Source of the DNA: Polytrichum commune
Taxonomy: Eukaryota; Streptophyta; Polytrichopsida; Polytrichales; Polytrichaceae
Length of the DNA stretch: 64,000 nt
Assembly: GCA_950295325.1 (NCBI GenBank)
Contig: OX485809.1
Span: forward strand, 30,876,001-30,940,000
Direction of reading: 5' to 3'
In this document: one piece after another, positions 33,615 to 46,240 of the stretch
Numbering within the stretch: the first letter of the stretch is position 1
How the letters are laid out: every line of letters begins with the position of its first letter
Position numbers and translations under genes: made by a program
Notes under the pieces: model-generated
Database searches by the model: none
The model's input: the letters and a program-made list of their open reading frames with translations, nothing else
Told to the model about the DNA's origin: nothing

Positions 33615-34196
33615 CACGGGTAGATCACTCTAAGGCATTTTTGTGCACCACATGCGGCTGGGTTTTTTTTTGTTTTGGGGCTATTTACCTTCAAGGGCTG
33701 AATTAAAGCCTCCCTATAATTACTTAAATTTCAAAAATGGCCCATTTGTTTGCACCCTTCCATTACTTATATTGTCCAAGTCACTGCAATTTTTTGTACT
33801 CTATATTCTTTTTAAGTAATAAAAGCTAATCTACTTCCTAACGCAATTGACGAGTGTTGAGGGAAAGCATGGAAACAAAGAAGGGTGCAAACAGTAATAC
33901 CATTGCAAACAAAGTTATGAAGAAAACACATAGGAGACCATAGCAAAGTAATACCATTGCAAACACTGTTATGATGAAAACACATAGGATCCTTATCTTC
34001 AGCCCCTATATTAATTTTACAAAAAAACAATGGCCCACGTTTTATGTCCATCTAACTTACTTATAATGGGATTGTCTACATTTAATGCCCCCTTCATTAT
34101 TTGGAATTACTTTATAATTTTTATTTCAAATGATTTTCATCCTCTCTATATTATGCCGCACGTCGTTCTTAAAATGCACTAAGTGATCTACCCGTG
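33615..34196 (+). mobile_element. hAT-like MITE, 582 bp, intact ends
   Basis: The terminal inverted repeats CACGGGTAGATCACT at the left and AGTGATCTACCCGTG at the right are perfect over 15 bp. The 8-bp target duplication GATGAAAT lies at 33607-33614 and 34197-34204. There is no coding frame. Compared with the copy at 15556-16038 it has an additional ~150-bp segment near 33823-33986 containing an imperfect tandem doubling of AGTAATACCATTGCAAAC. The 8-bp duplication supports hAT-type mobility. The autonomous partner is not in the window. Confidence 0.92.
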
Positions 34197-34204
34197 GATG
34201 AAAT

Positions 34205-36099
34205 GTTATCATGGAGGATTGATATTTAGATGAAAAATATCAATCCTCCATTCACTTTCACGCATCGCATTGTTAAGCTTGTCATGAGAGGCATTTCTTG
34301 CAGATCTTGTGTATCAATGAACATATTACTTAAGATCTAAGGTCTTCAATAATTTGTGTGTCAATTTTACACATATAGTTCAACAATCATTTTTTCAACA
34401 CAATGACACGATGGTCTACCAATGATCCTACCAACATGACACCGTCTAACTATCTAATTATCATTACAAGTGGGATATTACTGTAGTAATCTCAAATGTC
34501 TTCTGGTCATATCTATAGAAAGAGCCACTCACAATTTTGTGACAGTAGCTTCAAAATTTGTGTCCTTCACATGATGAGCAGTTGTTCGTAGTCCACAATG
34601 CACAGCTGTTGTGAAGTATGTTTCACAAAAGGTATCCATTTCTTCAGATGTAGTAATGGATCAATCAACCAATGGTCTGTCTTTCTCCTGTCACCCTCAG
34701 GAATAGATTTTGACTCTAGTCTTGGTTCAATTTCAATGCGGATTTGGACCAAAAAGCATCTATCCTTCAAAACTTGTACAAATTAATTCATAGGACCTAA
34801 ACTTTAGGAAAAACTTAGAGATGCAATACGGTAGGTATAATGACATTTTAGTACATATATAGCATGGAAGGATACATCTTTAATTGTAGATTTGATGTTT
34901 TTAAAGTGTTGCCTAGTTCATTAAGGTATGACAAAATTGGGATTTGAAGGCTTAGTTGGCGACATAATGCGCACTACATTGGTGGATGCATTATCCTATA
35001 GTGTTGGAGAAAATTTTCACCTTGTGGTGGATGAAAAATGTAGATGACATGTTTGTGTTGCTTCCCATGTGCTTCCACACTCCTCAGGTTTGGTGTTTTG
35101 AGGGTTTGCACATCCGTTTGTTGCTTTCATGGTTGGGTGCTTTGAGGATTAGGTACAATAATTTCTTCAAAGTTGCTTCAAGGTTCAAGGGTGTTTGGTG
35201 CTCTCCTTTGATTTTTACTTGTTAAAATTGCTCTTGGAGCGGTTTCATGCTAGATTTCCACACCTACTTGGCAATTGCACCACCATAATTATCCACATCT
35301 TAATATAGTTAACTTTCCACCTATGGAAAGAAAAAATAACTTATATTGTGACTTGTCCGTTAGTGTAGAGGAGAAAGTTGATTTGGGTGGCACTTAGTGA
35401 TGCTACAAACATAAACAAATATTTTAAGTCTCTTTGTATTTACAAAATAATAGTTGTACATCATCTTGTCATTCATCCATTGAAAATCCCTTATAGCATG
35501 AATCATACTAGGTATGTTGGCAGGAATGATTCAAAAGCACCATTTGAATGGTGCTAATGCAAATACCATCCTTTAATAATACTAGTGGTAATATCTTGTG
35601 ACTCACCATCCCTATGCCCGTTATTGAACTCATTTTCTAACAATTGCACTTCCACCTCTAGAATGGGTCCTACTACATGGAGTGACATCACATGACACAA
35701 TAGAATATACATGTAGAACATATTTGCAGGTGACATTCTTTAACTTGAAATCACTATAGTAAAATTCATGTAGTGCAATTTTTACATTTTCCAGACACTA
35801 TCGTCAACATCATGCAATCCCTCTACAACATAAACAAATTCACCTTGCATTTTAATAAAAATATGGGCAAGTCAACAACAATATGCATGTGAACAATCTC
35901 AACTCAAACATTGAAATTATATGACCGAATAGAATCTCTTGTTAGCATACACATGAGAAAAGAAAATGATTGGAGGGGGTGCTATATCTTGTATCCAACC
36001 CTTGAAATAATCGCAGTCTCGGATTGAGATTTGGTGATGAGGCTTGCAGGATTAGGGCTTTAGAAAAGACATGGTGATAACCCTTAGCCCTAGAGTAAC
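34205..36099. other. Intergenic, no supportable gene
   Basis: A 79-codon ATG frame at 34986-35225 and others show no family features. No RNA gene was recognised. The right end adjoins the 3' end of the NLR pseudogene on the minus strand. Confidence 0.4.
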
Positions 36100-38825
36100 T
36101 CACCCAACCCCACTATGCGCACCCACTAGGCTATCGAATCCCATGGCCTCAGTACCTACTAATTTGGTCGTTGGTCCTGGAGTAAGGCTCCAAATATTTT
36201 CCACGTCTCGGATTCCAAAACCTTTACCAAGAAGGTAGCCAGCTACAGAGGGGAAATGAAGATCTTTCTCCTCCCATCCCCACTCCTTCCTTGTTTGCCA
36301 ACCTTTGATAAATGATATGGAACATTGACCATACATTATCTTATGTCTCATAAAGTCCAACCCGTATGAGCTATCCGAGTAGCGGTGTGAGGGACCCGCC
36401 ACCAATACTGGTTCCAATGCCTGCAATCCTTCAAGCACATGAATGTCCTCTTCATGTAACTCTACTCCAGTGAAACTTAGGTCCAACACCTTTAAGTTTG
36501 TCAGTTTACTCATGTCTGACAACCGACATAGCGATTCACACCCCCACAAATTGATATTTGTCAGTGCACGTAAATCTCCAAGGCCTTGCAAACTAGTCAG
36601 TTGCATGTTTCTATAGGCGTTGATAACTTCTAATTGCTCCAACCCACTGAGGTTCGGTATCTCTGTTATGCGCAAGCCATAAATATCCAACTCATGAAGA
36701 CACTGAAGCCCAATAAGAGTAGGAAGCTTGGACAATCGTTTGCAATAACCTAAACATAATGATTTCAAACCAACCAAGCCGTCCAATCCAGGAACTTCAT
36801 CTATATCCAACCAACTACAATGCAGTGTATGAAGGCGCTTTAGAGCAGTAAGACTCGGCAGCTTCGAAAGTTTCTGGTTCCTTGCCAAGACCAATGATAG
36901 TAAACCAACCAGGCGGTCTAGTCCACAAACTTCAGCCAATTCCCTGCACCCAAATATATTGAGCGATTGTAGGCTGCTGGGCCCTAATCTCACAATTTCC
37001 AACGCCTTAATCGTTGAAAGCTCCACTTTGTGCAGATATGTACAGCTCCTCAAATCCAAGTCTGAAGTGTGAACATCCCTGAGCTTAAGTGATACCAAGT
37101 TGGTGCACAAAGCAAGGACGTGCCGCTTAAACACAACAGCAGCATCCAATCCCAAAACTTTAAGTGTTGCTGGTAGTTGTCCTACATAAGCTCCACGATG
37201 GTCACAACCACCAATCATCTTGAAATAAGTCAAGGATTTCAGCCCTTCTAAGCCCTCAATTGAAAGCTTGGATGGAGAATAACAACTTCTTGCTTGCACA
37301 GTTAAGCCTCTCAACCGAATGAGGTCTTTGAAATTCAAAACTCCAGATAATTCGTACTCAAAATCTAGCTTCAAGACCACAAGGTTCGTGCAATATTTCC
37401 ATTCAATCGTCGTTAGACTCGTAATCCCATATTTCTTCATATATCCATAAGTCCATGAAATACAAACTCGTGTCAATTTCTTCCAACTACTCCTTGGCTC
37501 CTCCTCGAGCTCTGTAGGACGTGCATCCCTAGCATACACCCACCTCCGCTCCTCCATGTCCAAGACCATTAATTTGCCTTGCGCTTCCAATCTTGCAAAC
37601 TCAAGATACAAATCATGTATGCTCAATTCCCTAGACCTCATCTCGGCATGCTCCAACAAGGCACTATCCACCAAATGTCGCAACTGCAATTCCATCACAA
37701 AACAATCACAATATAATCCATCACACATGGGCATGAAATTTCCATGCAAACCCTTCAAATCGTTGAATCCAAAATCCCTAGAAACTTCTTGTTCTCATGC
37801 TTAACCATATTCACACTTTCATCATAGTTCAACCTATCTCCCCAACGATTATGGTGCTTTACAAACGTAAGCTTGTGAATTGTCCATTTTGCATATTCTC
37901 CAAGGATTGCTCGTCAATCTCAAAGGAGCTGCAATCCAAGAAATATTTTGTCAATTAATACAAAACGATTAAAACTTATATTAAGATGAATTAAGATAAA
38001 TCAAGATTTTATTATACTGATATTCATGTTTGGACTTGAGGCATCAAAGAGGGGGATTGACTACATACCCAATTTTCAATCACTTCCTTCTCCTTATTGT
38101 GAACAAGACACAACCACTGCATCAAATCCGGTTTGTCAAAATAATCACTTTTGGGAAAGAACATATCTAAATCCATAAATAACTCTTGCTCCCCTTTAGG
38201 CAATCGGTCGAAATTGCTTCTAAGAATGTTGAACAAAGGATTTTTTGGTTCTTGCAAATAGCTGGAGTCTTTGAGTTTTTGTAAGTCTTTCATCCACACC
38301 GAAGGTTCTTTACCTCCATATTGTAGGAAAACACCCAAGGCTTTCAATGATAATGGATGATAAATTGATAATGTGAACCTCGACCTTCGCCCTTGCCAAA
38401 GTAACAACTTTTGATACACTCCTCAATAGCATGCACATCTTCCGTATTTTCAAACTTTTTTCCATTTGCTGCATGGTACAAAAACATATTCCTTGCATCA
38501 TCCTTGTCAAGTTCTGGCATCTCAAAACATGCACTTTCATCCACGTTAAGACTTATGAGAGTCTTTCTAAAGCGGGATGTTATCTCGGGGGGTGCACCTT
38601 TCATTAAAACCTAGAATCGCGTGCGTTCACTGCATACTCTAAAAAACCCCTATATACAAGTTATTTTTTGGGAAATGAAGTAATACACGTACAATTGCAA
38701 CAATAAATATACAAGTGACAATATGTATACACAAAAAAACATCCATTCATATATAGTCATTAACATAAGTATACAAAATACTTTTGAACAATAATCAACC
38801 CCTATAATATGTATAACAAAATATC

Positions 38826-39041
38826 CTAGCTTTCATCAGCAAAGTCGTTGAAAACTTTTTCATCTCCCGGATGTAACTCATAAACATTTGATTCACCAAT
38901 ATATGTCATTGTAGCCAATGCAATTATTGTCTCTAAGTCTACCATCAAATGATCAACAAGATCATATGTCCACTTGTTGTTAGCCCCTTTTTGATACCAA
39001 CATAAACCAATCTCCTTGTTACTTTGAGCTGAATGAATCAT
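38826..39041 (-). pseudogene. Unrecognised frame inside the TIR element
   Basis: The 71-codon frame starts with ATG (MIHSAQSNKEIGLCWYQKGA) and ends FADES. Its second half is homologous to the frame at 8014-8217. It has no known domain. It may be a piece of transposase or a captured host exon. Confidence 0.35.
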
Positions 39042-39201
39042 TTCAAAACCCTAATACTGTCTCTTTCCCCGATATTATCTTGACACCTTGTACATGGTTC
39101 ATACTACCCTATAAGGTTGCTAAAGAAGATCGTTAATCCTAGTTAATCCTAATTTCATCCAATATGAAAACTTATGATATGTAGTATAGTAACAGTACTA
39201 T

Positions 39202-39765
39202 TGTGAGCCCAAAATTGATGCCCACATTGGTTGTTAACACTTGTAAAACATTACAAGTGGTGTTTTGGTGATTTATGATTATTCACAAAAATATAAAAAG
39301 AGTGAAGCTTGAAGAAAGCTTAGTTTGAATCATTAGGCTTTTGTGGAGTGAATTTAAGTAGAAGAAGGACAAACCTTGGTAAAGTGTGGTAGGTAGAAAA
39401 CCAATGTTAGTTAAATGTTTGAATTAAGATCCTTGTTGATCATTTGAGGGAGGAAGGCTTAGGATATAGGATAAGAGCCTACAAAGTAGGAGGAAATCTC
39501 AAGGGCTTATCGTGAGCCTTGAGGGTGTTCACCCCCTCAAACTCACTATATAATCCCTCATTCTTCCCTCACTCATCCTCTCTTTTCTTCGTGCTCCTTA
39601 GCACTCCACGTGTTATAAGTGTGGGTGCGTGGGAAACAAGATAGGAGCACGTGTGTGTGCATGGATGTAAGGTTAGGAGCCAAGGCTAGTTGGCCTTGAA
39701 GAGGGTTTGACCTCTTGTTAGTAATAGTTGGGCGCGAATGATTTAAAGTTCAATTTATGGCTTTG
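39202..39765 (+). repeat. Degenerate LTR fragment, long-LTR retroelement family
   Basis: It begins TGTGAGCCCAAAAT like the LTR at 60723 and shares CACAAAAATATAAAAAGAGTGA. It also shares about 350 bp around TTGGTAAAGTGTGGTAGGTA, ATCTCAAGGGCTTATCGTGA and CTATATAATCCCTCATTCTT. Compared with 60723-62267 it lacks about 400 bp internally and its 3' third. It lies within the 1865-bp TIR element, so it is nested in it or was carried by it. Confidence 0.75.
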
Positions 39766-39850
39766 TTTGAATACTTGGATTTACATTGATTAGCCTTATA
39801 CTTATGCGGATGTGCAAAGTCTCTTATTGGAGCATTTAGTTTTGTTGGAC

Positions 39851-40095
39851 TTCATATGAATTTTTGAGAGCCAAAAAACCGAGACTATGTCCAAACTTCC
39901 AAAAACTAGTGAAAAAGTGTAGGTTCAAAGGGAACAGCGTAGAATTGCGACCATATACTTTGTGGCAGTAGAAATATTATTGCATATTCATGTAGAGGAC
40001 TTCATTACCTATCCATGGATACCAAGAACTCATTTTTTGGATTTCATATGAATTTTTGAGAGCCAAAAAACCGAGACTATGTCCAAACTTCCAAA
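39851..40095. repeat. 53-bp direct repeat pair
   Basis: A 53-bp phrase starting TTCATATGAATTTTTGAGAG occurs at 39851-39903 and 40043-40095, 139 bp apart, apparently identical. It probably reflects a local duplication inside the transposon. Confidence 0.7.
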
Positions 40096-42527
40096 CTTCC
40101 AAACTTCGAGATTAAGGAGTGTAAGAAGACATAGTATAGACTTGGCTAAGTTGCGTATATTCCAACGATAGATTGGAATCATACATTGTGTTACAAAGAG
40201 AAAAATCTCTACATGTCATTATAAACTTCTCCATTCGGGCTAGAACGAAATTGAAGGGTGGAGGCTTTTTGGTGACAACTATACAAGTACAACTATTGTA
40301 TGTTTTTTAAAGACCTTCCACATATGTACGTAACTATAAATTATAACATGTATACCATATGTATACGTAATACGGCAAGGTTCAAATCAATACCCCTCCT
40401 GTGCACTCACGTATACTCGTACATGTTTAGTACAATGCACCCCCCGAGGATGTTATAATCACCCAACTTCCCTCAACAAAAGGTGCTCGAAGAAACAATT
40501 CCCCTTACTGCAATGAATCAAAATCATCCCAAACGTTGTCTATAGTTAAGAAGCTTTTTTTCTTCCAATTCTTGAATTTCAAAAGGACGTCTTCACACTG
40601 CAAATACACCCAAATCATGAGTGGAAGGCACAATTAAAGGCATTGGGTTTCAAAGCATTGTACATCTTCCCCTAGAATAAAAATAGATGTCAATAGAATG
40701 CTAAGAACATAAAATTTACAAAACAACATCAAGTGAAACATTGGGAGTTGCATCCTAAGTTGCCTTCATTTGCGTATAATCTTGAGGTAAGCAATAGTTG
40801 TCTTACTAACTCATGAAGCTCGCAAGCTTAACATTGGATTCATGAAAATGTTTATGACTTTAAAGAACAAATACCTTGTCCTCCCCCACTTCTTGAACAA
40901 CCTCCGCACTTGTATTTGTCAATGTGGTCAATACCTTCTTTACTAACTCATGTTTACTTTGCTTTCTCAATTCCACGTGGCACACCTTCCCATCAAATTC
41001 TCCATCCATTTCGTTACACATCATCTTGCAAATTTGAGTCTTTCCCATTCCGCCCACACCATACAAGCCAATCACACGAACGCCTGGAATCTTGGTGGAA
41101 TTTGGAGTGTTTCCAAAATGGTCTCGTTTAACCTATGGAAGTCACATCATAATTAATGTCCACCAAATTAGACCTCCATGTTAGTTTGAAGGGCTTAAAC
41201 TAGAAGTATTTTAATGACATTGAGTTATTGTGCTCACAGCGGAAAGAAACAACAAATGCAATTCATACAAATTTTAGTTAGTGGTTCCAAAACTTGGTAT
41301 TTATCATGTTATATTGAACAAACAAATTCTTGTTGAAGACCAACATCATGATTAAAGATCGTGAACTAGGTTCCAATATTGTTGCAAAGTCAAGAGTGAT
41401 TGATCCAAATTGTAGCATTGAGACATCATACATCATCCCCTCATCGGAAGGTCAACTTACAAACTAGAATCTTTGAAATAACACTTTCGAACCAATCCCC
41501 GAAAATAAGTGTTCCAAGTGGAAAAACATTACATGCATGGAATGATTGAGAATTATATGTTTTGTGTTGATAATCGCTTTTATTTCATTCTATCCAAGTG
41601 AATCAAACTCATTTTGAACTTATAGTCATCGTAGCTTAGATTTGGAACGTACATGTACATTAATAGTTGAGGTCTAACTAACAAATTATGGCTGAAATGG
41701 ATCCACCAAGAATCAACCTTTGAAAATATCATCAATAATATTACCTGGCATAATTTTGAACGCCCTTGAACATGTGATTCATCGTATTTAATGTCTGATG
41801 GAATTGACTTGCAGATACTTGAAACAATCTCTTTTCGATAAGCAACAACTTCTTTGGAGTGTCGGTCATACACCAAACCATTGAAAGCACAAAACCACCT
41901 GATAGACTCTTTCCATTTAGCCACTTCAATTCGTTTATCGTCTTTGGCCATCGTCTCCCACTTCTTGAACCATTTCTTTTGTCTACGACTATCGGAAAAT
42001 TCATCCACATTGAGCCCAAAAAATAGAGGAAAAATCTTCAAAGTTTTATCTTTCTTAGTTGCTTGCATAAAGCCATTGAGCTCAATCATTGGCCACTTTG
42101 ATGTAAAGTACTCCTTAGAAACCACCACCACCATCATTTTGCATTGTGCTACAACAACTTTGATAAGGTCTGGAAACCTCTCTCCCTTGGGCAAGCTTGA
42201 AGGTCGTTTGTCAAAAAATGGATAGCGATGGCGGCCTTCGAGGTCCACACACAATTGCTCTACAAATTCTTTTTGCGCTCCACTATGGCTCAAGAATATT
42301 TTATGATGTTGGAGCAATATTGGGTCCTCATACTCGAGATGAATTGACCTGTGTTGGCAAGCGAAAGGCATTTGAAAATTTACAAGGTGCAAAATACATT
42401 GAAGCCACATAAGGACAAATACATGACAATATAATGAAAGAACAGGGGAATACGCAAACTCCTTCTCAATCCTACAACCAACTTGATGGATTTACCTGTC
42501 CTTCCTTCTTTTGTTAGATGTAGCCAT

Positions 42528-44578
42528 CTCCAGAGTGAACGTTTATTCAGTAAGTGGTGTAAAAACCTAAAAACCAACCATGTCAATTGGTAAATGATTA
42601 GACTACAATCTCCTACATAGACCAACCAACACAACTCTACAACTATGCATCATAAACAAATAAACTATACTTAGGAGATACATTATCAACAAGTTTCGAT
42701 TGATCAAGTCACATAGTTTTGCAAGGATCAAAGCTTAAAAATACGGCTTGCACAGCCATTCAACACATTGCAAACTCTGCCGGCTCTAGTGCATAGAGAT
42801 GTCAAGGTAGGTTGCCCCCAAACCTAAAAGGTAGAGACAGTTGGGGTACCTTATGTACCACTCTACCCAAGAGTGAATCAAATAAGACCAGACCAATATT
42901 TTTCAAAGACAACCGTCCCCTGGAATTAGCCACACTTCGGAACCATGCGGCAGATAAAACTTCACACACACTGTTGACAACTTCAAGAAAATTTCAGATA
43001 TGGAATCAAACTGCGGACATACCAAGATACACTCAAAGCAAGCCAACATAAGCTAATGCAGTTTGGGAATGCCTGGAGCCCCTGAGACAAACACAAAATA
43101 TTCGTGCAGTTTGAGGGGTACCTAGGCTCTCGATTAAGGTTGTTCTAAGTCCTCATCAAAGTTCTTGAGAGAACTGAGAACAACCTGCAAAAGGAGAACA
43201 TGAACGACTCCTCTGCTATTGAAATTTGATTTTTCTTTTACTGCGCAAGAAGGTTGTGACGAAATTTGTGATTGGGATGTGCAGCTCCCACACCATAGCC
43301 GTGTCTGTAAATTCAAACTTTCAGTACTTGCCCTTTCACAAGGTACAACAAATGAAATGTTACGCTAATCTCCATAGCCGGAGCCGATGGTAGATATATA
43401 TTAGTGAAATATGTTGTAAAGGATAGAGTTTCAAACAAACAGAACACAATCTGCTCCTATTGGTTGGGGGCCCTAGGTTAATCTAGATTACATCATCAAC
43501 ACTCGTACCCCTCCAAGGAACACGTATTTGGTTGCGCCTGTCTTCCCATCTCAAGCTTCTAAGTTGACACTTACGTGCTTAAGAAATGGAAATTGATTGT
43601 GCACATAAGAATGATAACCAAATACTACTCTTGCGGAGCCTGGAATTTAACAGACTAACATTGATTAATATCCCTCGCTTACCAACCTCGTACTACACTA
43701 TTACTATTAGCCAAGCACAAAAACTAAACTGTCGGTACAGGACTTCGTGCACTCACACTTCCGGTTCGTATTCTCAGCGCTTACAAATGAGAACTTGTCA
43801 CATTTGTTCCAACCTGTATATATGACACAACACAGACCAATACTTTCAAGCCTTCCCTAGTTTCAGTTGTTGGACAGATCTCTTTTCCGACTATGGCAAC
43901 TCTAGTCACCCATGACACTTAGATGCTTGAGAAATGAAAGGCGGTTGTGCATATAAGATCGATAACCGAATACTACTCTTGTGGAACCTGGAATTTAAGA
44001 GACTCACCTTGCTTACAAATCAAAATTTATGAAGGGAGTCAGAGATCGAAGCCCCCTCCAATATCGATGGCTACAAAAATCACCCAACGCAGCCCATCGA
44101 TTAGCATCCCACGCATCCCAACCTCGTAATACAATATGTACATATATCAAGTTAGACCAAGCTGTGGTAGCTTTGAGCCTTTAAGATATGAATGACAATG
44201 GTGATTTGTGCAAGCTTTACATGATTGAACAATTCTAAGGAATATGTCAACATAAATTATAAATATCACAAGAGTAAGATGACGTCGGACGAGGTGATGT
44301 TGTGAATGAGAGAGAGTTCACTCTAGGCTTAGCTTGTCTGTAAATCGGCTTGTACACTATCATAGAATAATCGGTTGGTGTATTACCGTGTTTTGTGCCA
44401 AGTCTAAGAGAATTAGTCCCTATTTCTATACTCCATATATAATTTACATCCCTCGCATCCCTACCTCCTAGTACACTATGTACATTGGACGAGGTACACT
44501 AAGGGCATTTCTTAATCGTAGAACCTAGGAACCATGGATTGCATGAGTGATGCCTAATAAAACGAGCTTCTATTCACT
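42528..44578. other. Intergenic with a local duplication
   Basis: This includes the NLR promoter side at the left. A segment near 43551-43700 (ACACTTACGTGCTTAAGAAA, ACCAAATACTACTCTTGCGG, TGGAATTTAACAGACT) recurs diverged at 43912-44010 (ACACTTAGATGCTTGAGAAA, ACCGAATACTACTCTTGTGG). A related CATCCCACGCATCCCAACCT phrase recurs near 44110 and 44455. No gene is recognised. Confidence 0.4.
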
Positions 44579-44889
44579 ACACTAAATAATGTATTTATTG
44601 TCACCAATTTTATTTGTCTTGCTCGAGACTCAATATAAATATTTCATTTCTTGTCACTTACTAAGTGATTTTTCATCCAATTTTCAATCATCCACAATAG
44701 TATTTCATTACAAAACTGGTAGGATGCATAATATATGCCAAACTTCATGTCAATAATTGGCAACTGGATGAACTGAAAGTAACTTGGGGTGACCATACTT
44801 GTAAACTTGTTCATACAAAGTGTCACTAGAAAATTTACCACAACAGCATAAATTATCATATTATGACACTAATAGCAATATTTAGTGTA
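44579..44889. mobile_element. Possible MITE, TACACTAAATA ends
   Basis: The left end TACACTAAATAATG and the right end, reverse-complemented, TACACTAAATATTG match over about 14 bp and then weakly over a further 12. The interior is AT-rich without a frame. The same left end occurs at 17745. No target duplication was resolved. Confidence 0.45.
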
Positions 44890-45949
44890 ATCGTAATAGT
44901 GCATATTGAAGTCAGAGGTCTAGGCATTTCTTGAGCAATTCTATCCTTACTTTCAAGTTTAGTCACTTCTTAGTACATCCTCTTGTTCAAAGGCCATTTC
45001 ATTACCCTACATATTTGTGTATCCTTCAATACCCAAGAGGGTGGGTGGGACCATCCCTCAAGGAAAATCTTTCATCAACTATCTTCCCAAATTTGGCACT
45101 TTCCCATATAGGTTTGCCTCCTACCACTAAAACATTTATAACCTCAATCATCAATCTAGTAAGGTGATATTTACCGCTAGTACGTTTCTAACCCTATTTA
45201 CACTTAGGTAAAATGTTGTGCTAAATATATAAATTTTAACATGTTCAAGCTCAAAAACTTGTGCAAGACAAAATCAATGGAGCTTCAAAAGTCTACCTTA
45301 AATCCGTTGCAACCTTAATCTTCTTGTAGAATACATAAGCAACATACACATAATTTTTTAAAGAAAGATGAGATACAAAACCTAAGAGTGCTACAAAATT
45401 TGTGAAGGTCTGCCTCACATGTGCCCATGCCACCAACCAAATCCACAAAGAGGGTTAGGAACGTACATGAGGTAAATATTAGTAGGATCCAATTACTATC
45501 TATGTCACACAGTCATGTACAACATAAACATCCATTTTGTATCACTAAATACACATATTGCCATTGAGTATTCCACCTGTTTTTTAGCCATTTGAACCAC
45601 GCGAGACTGAGCTTTATAGCAGGTTACACACTCCTTCCACCTTTATTAGTACTCACTACTTAACCTAGTAATCTCAAGGGTTACTTAGGGTAAACAACCG
45701 CTGTTGCTTAAACTATGAGGGAAGACTCTCATGGTTTCTCCTGGAATGGGCATCACAAGAATTATAACACTTTTGAAGACTATTTCCTCTTCCCAAATGT
45801 GAACACCTTGAACATGTTTGGACAAGGCAATGTCATGCATGTGTCTCCCCAAGAGTAAGCCCATGGATTCTCACAAGGTTGGGTTGGAAATATCTAGTAC
45901 CTTGATACCATGGCTATGATTGTGTGGGTCATATATAGTGGTAAAGTGC
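44890..45949. other. Intergenic, no supportable gene
   Basis: A 78-codon frame at 44931-45167 shows no features. Nothing else was recognised. Confidence 0.4.
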
Positions 45950-46240
45950 CATGGGTAGTTCACATAGTGCATTTTAAAACGACGTGCGGCATAATATAGG
46001 GAGGATTAAATTTGTTTGACATAAAAGTTAAAATATAATTCCAAATAATGAAGGGTCCATGAAAAGTAGACAATCGCATTACAAGCAAGGTAGATAGGAA
46101 TATAATGTGGGCCATTTCTTTTTTTGTACAAGTTATATAGGAGCTAAAAATAAGGATCCTAGGATGCATGTTTAGTAGGATCAATTTTGTACACATGCCT
46201 CACAAGGGATGGATGAAAAATGGCTTATCGTTTGCCCAAA
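45950..46240 (-). mobile_element. Truncated copy of the CACGGG hAT-like MITE
   Basis: It starts CATGGGTAGTTCACATAGTG, a decayed form of the family end, then CATTTTAAAACGACGTGCGG, CAAATAATGAAGGG and GATAAGGATCC-like blocks in the same order as 15556-16038. Similarity stops near 46240, so about half is missing. It is older than the other two copies. Confidence 0.75.

Larger units (their letters stand above)
38584..40448. mobile_element. TIR transposon inserted in the NB-ARC exon
   Basis: Its ends are CTCGGGGGGTGCA at 38584-38596 and the exact reverse complement TGCACCCCCCGAG at 40436-40448. GATGTTAT flanks both sides (38576-38583 and 40449-40456). Removing the element and one duplication rejoins the NB-ARC reading frame across a VIITSR motif, which independently proves the borders. 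It is 1865 bp, with no intact transposase, a short unrecognised frame at 38826-39041 and a nested LTR fragment. The 8-bp duplication suggests hAT-type mobility. The terminal sequence differs from the CACGGG MITE family, so it is a separate family. Confidence 0.93.
36100..42527 (-). pseudogene. TIR-NB-LRR (TNL) immune receptor, broken
   Basis: Exon 1 42527-42496 (ATG GCT ACA TCT); exon 2 42348-41745 with the TIR domain (HKIFLSHSGAQKEFVEQLCV; KEYFTSKWPMIELNGF); exon 3 41132-40875 with the P-loop (IGLYGVGGMGKTQ). Exon 4 starts at 40597 with kinase-2 (FLTIDNVWDD), resumes after a transposon at 38583 (SRFRKTLISLNVDES; DKDDARNMFLYHAA) and has a GLPL-like HPLSLKALG, ending at 38069. Exon 5 starts at 37928, with an MHD-like IHDLYLEFA and about ten leucine-rich repeats to the stop at 36100. 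Splice phases agree through exon 4. Breaks: an in-frame TAA at 40505-40507 (CAA expected), the 1865-bp insertion, an apparent 8-bp insertion near 38360-38375 and two frameshifts near 37860 and 37790. In life TNLs are cytosolic pathogen sensors. This copy cannot make the full protein, though exons 1-3 could make a TIR-P-loop fragment. Confidence 0.88.

Noticed and set aside
38344..38604. Start codon MKGAPPE for a separate NB-ARC gene
   Set aside because: The ATG and first codons belong to the transposon end. The NLR sequence begins after the duplication.
39202..39765. Full LTR or solo LTR of the long-LTR family
   Set aside because: The 3' third and an internal block are missing and no CTCACA end is found, so it is only a fragment.
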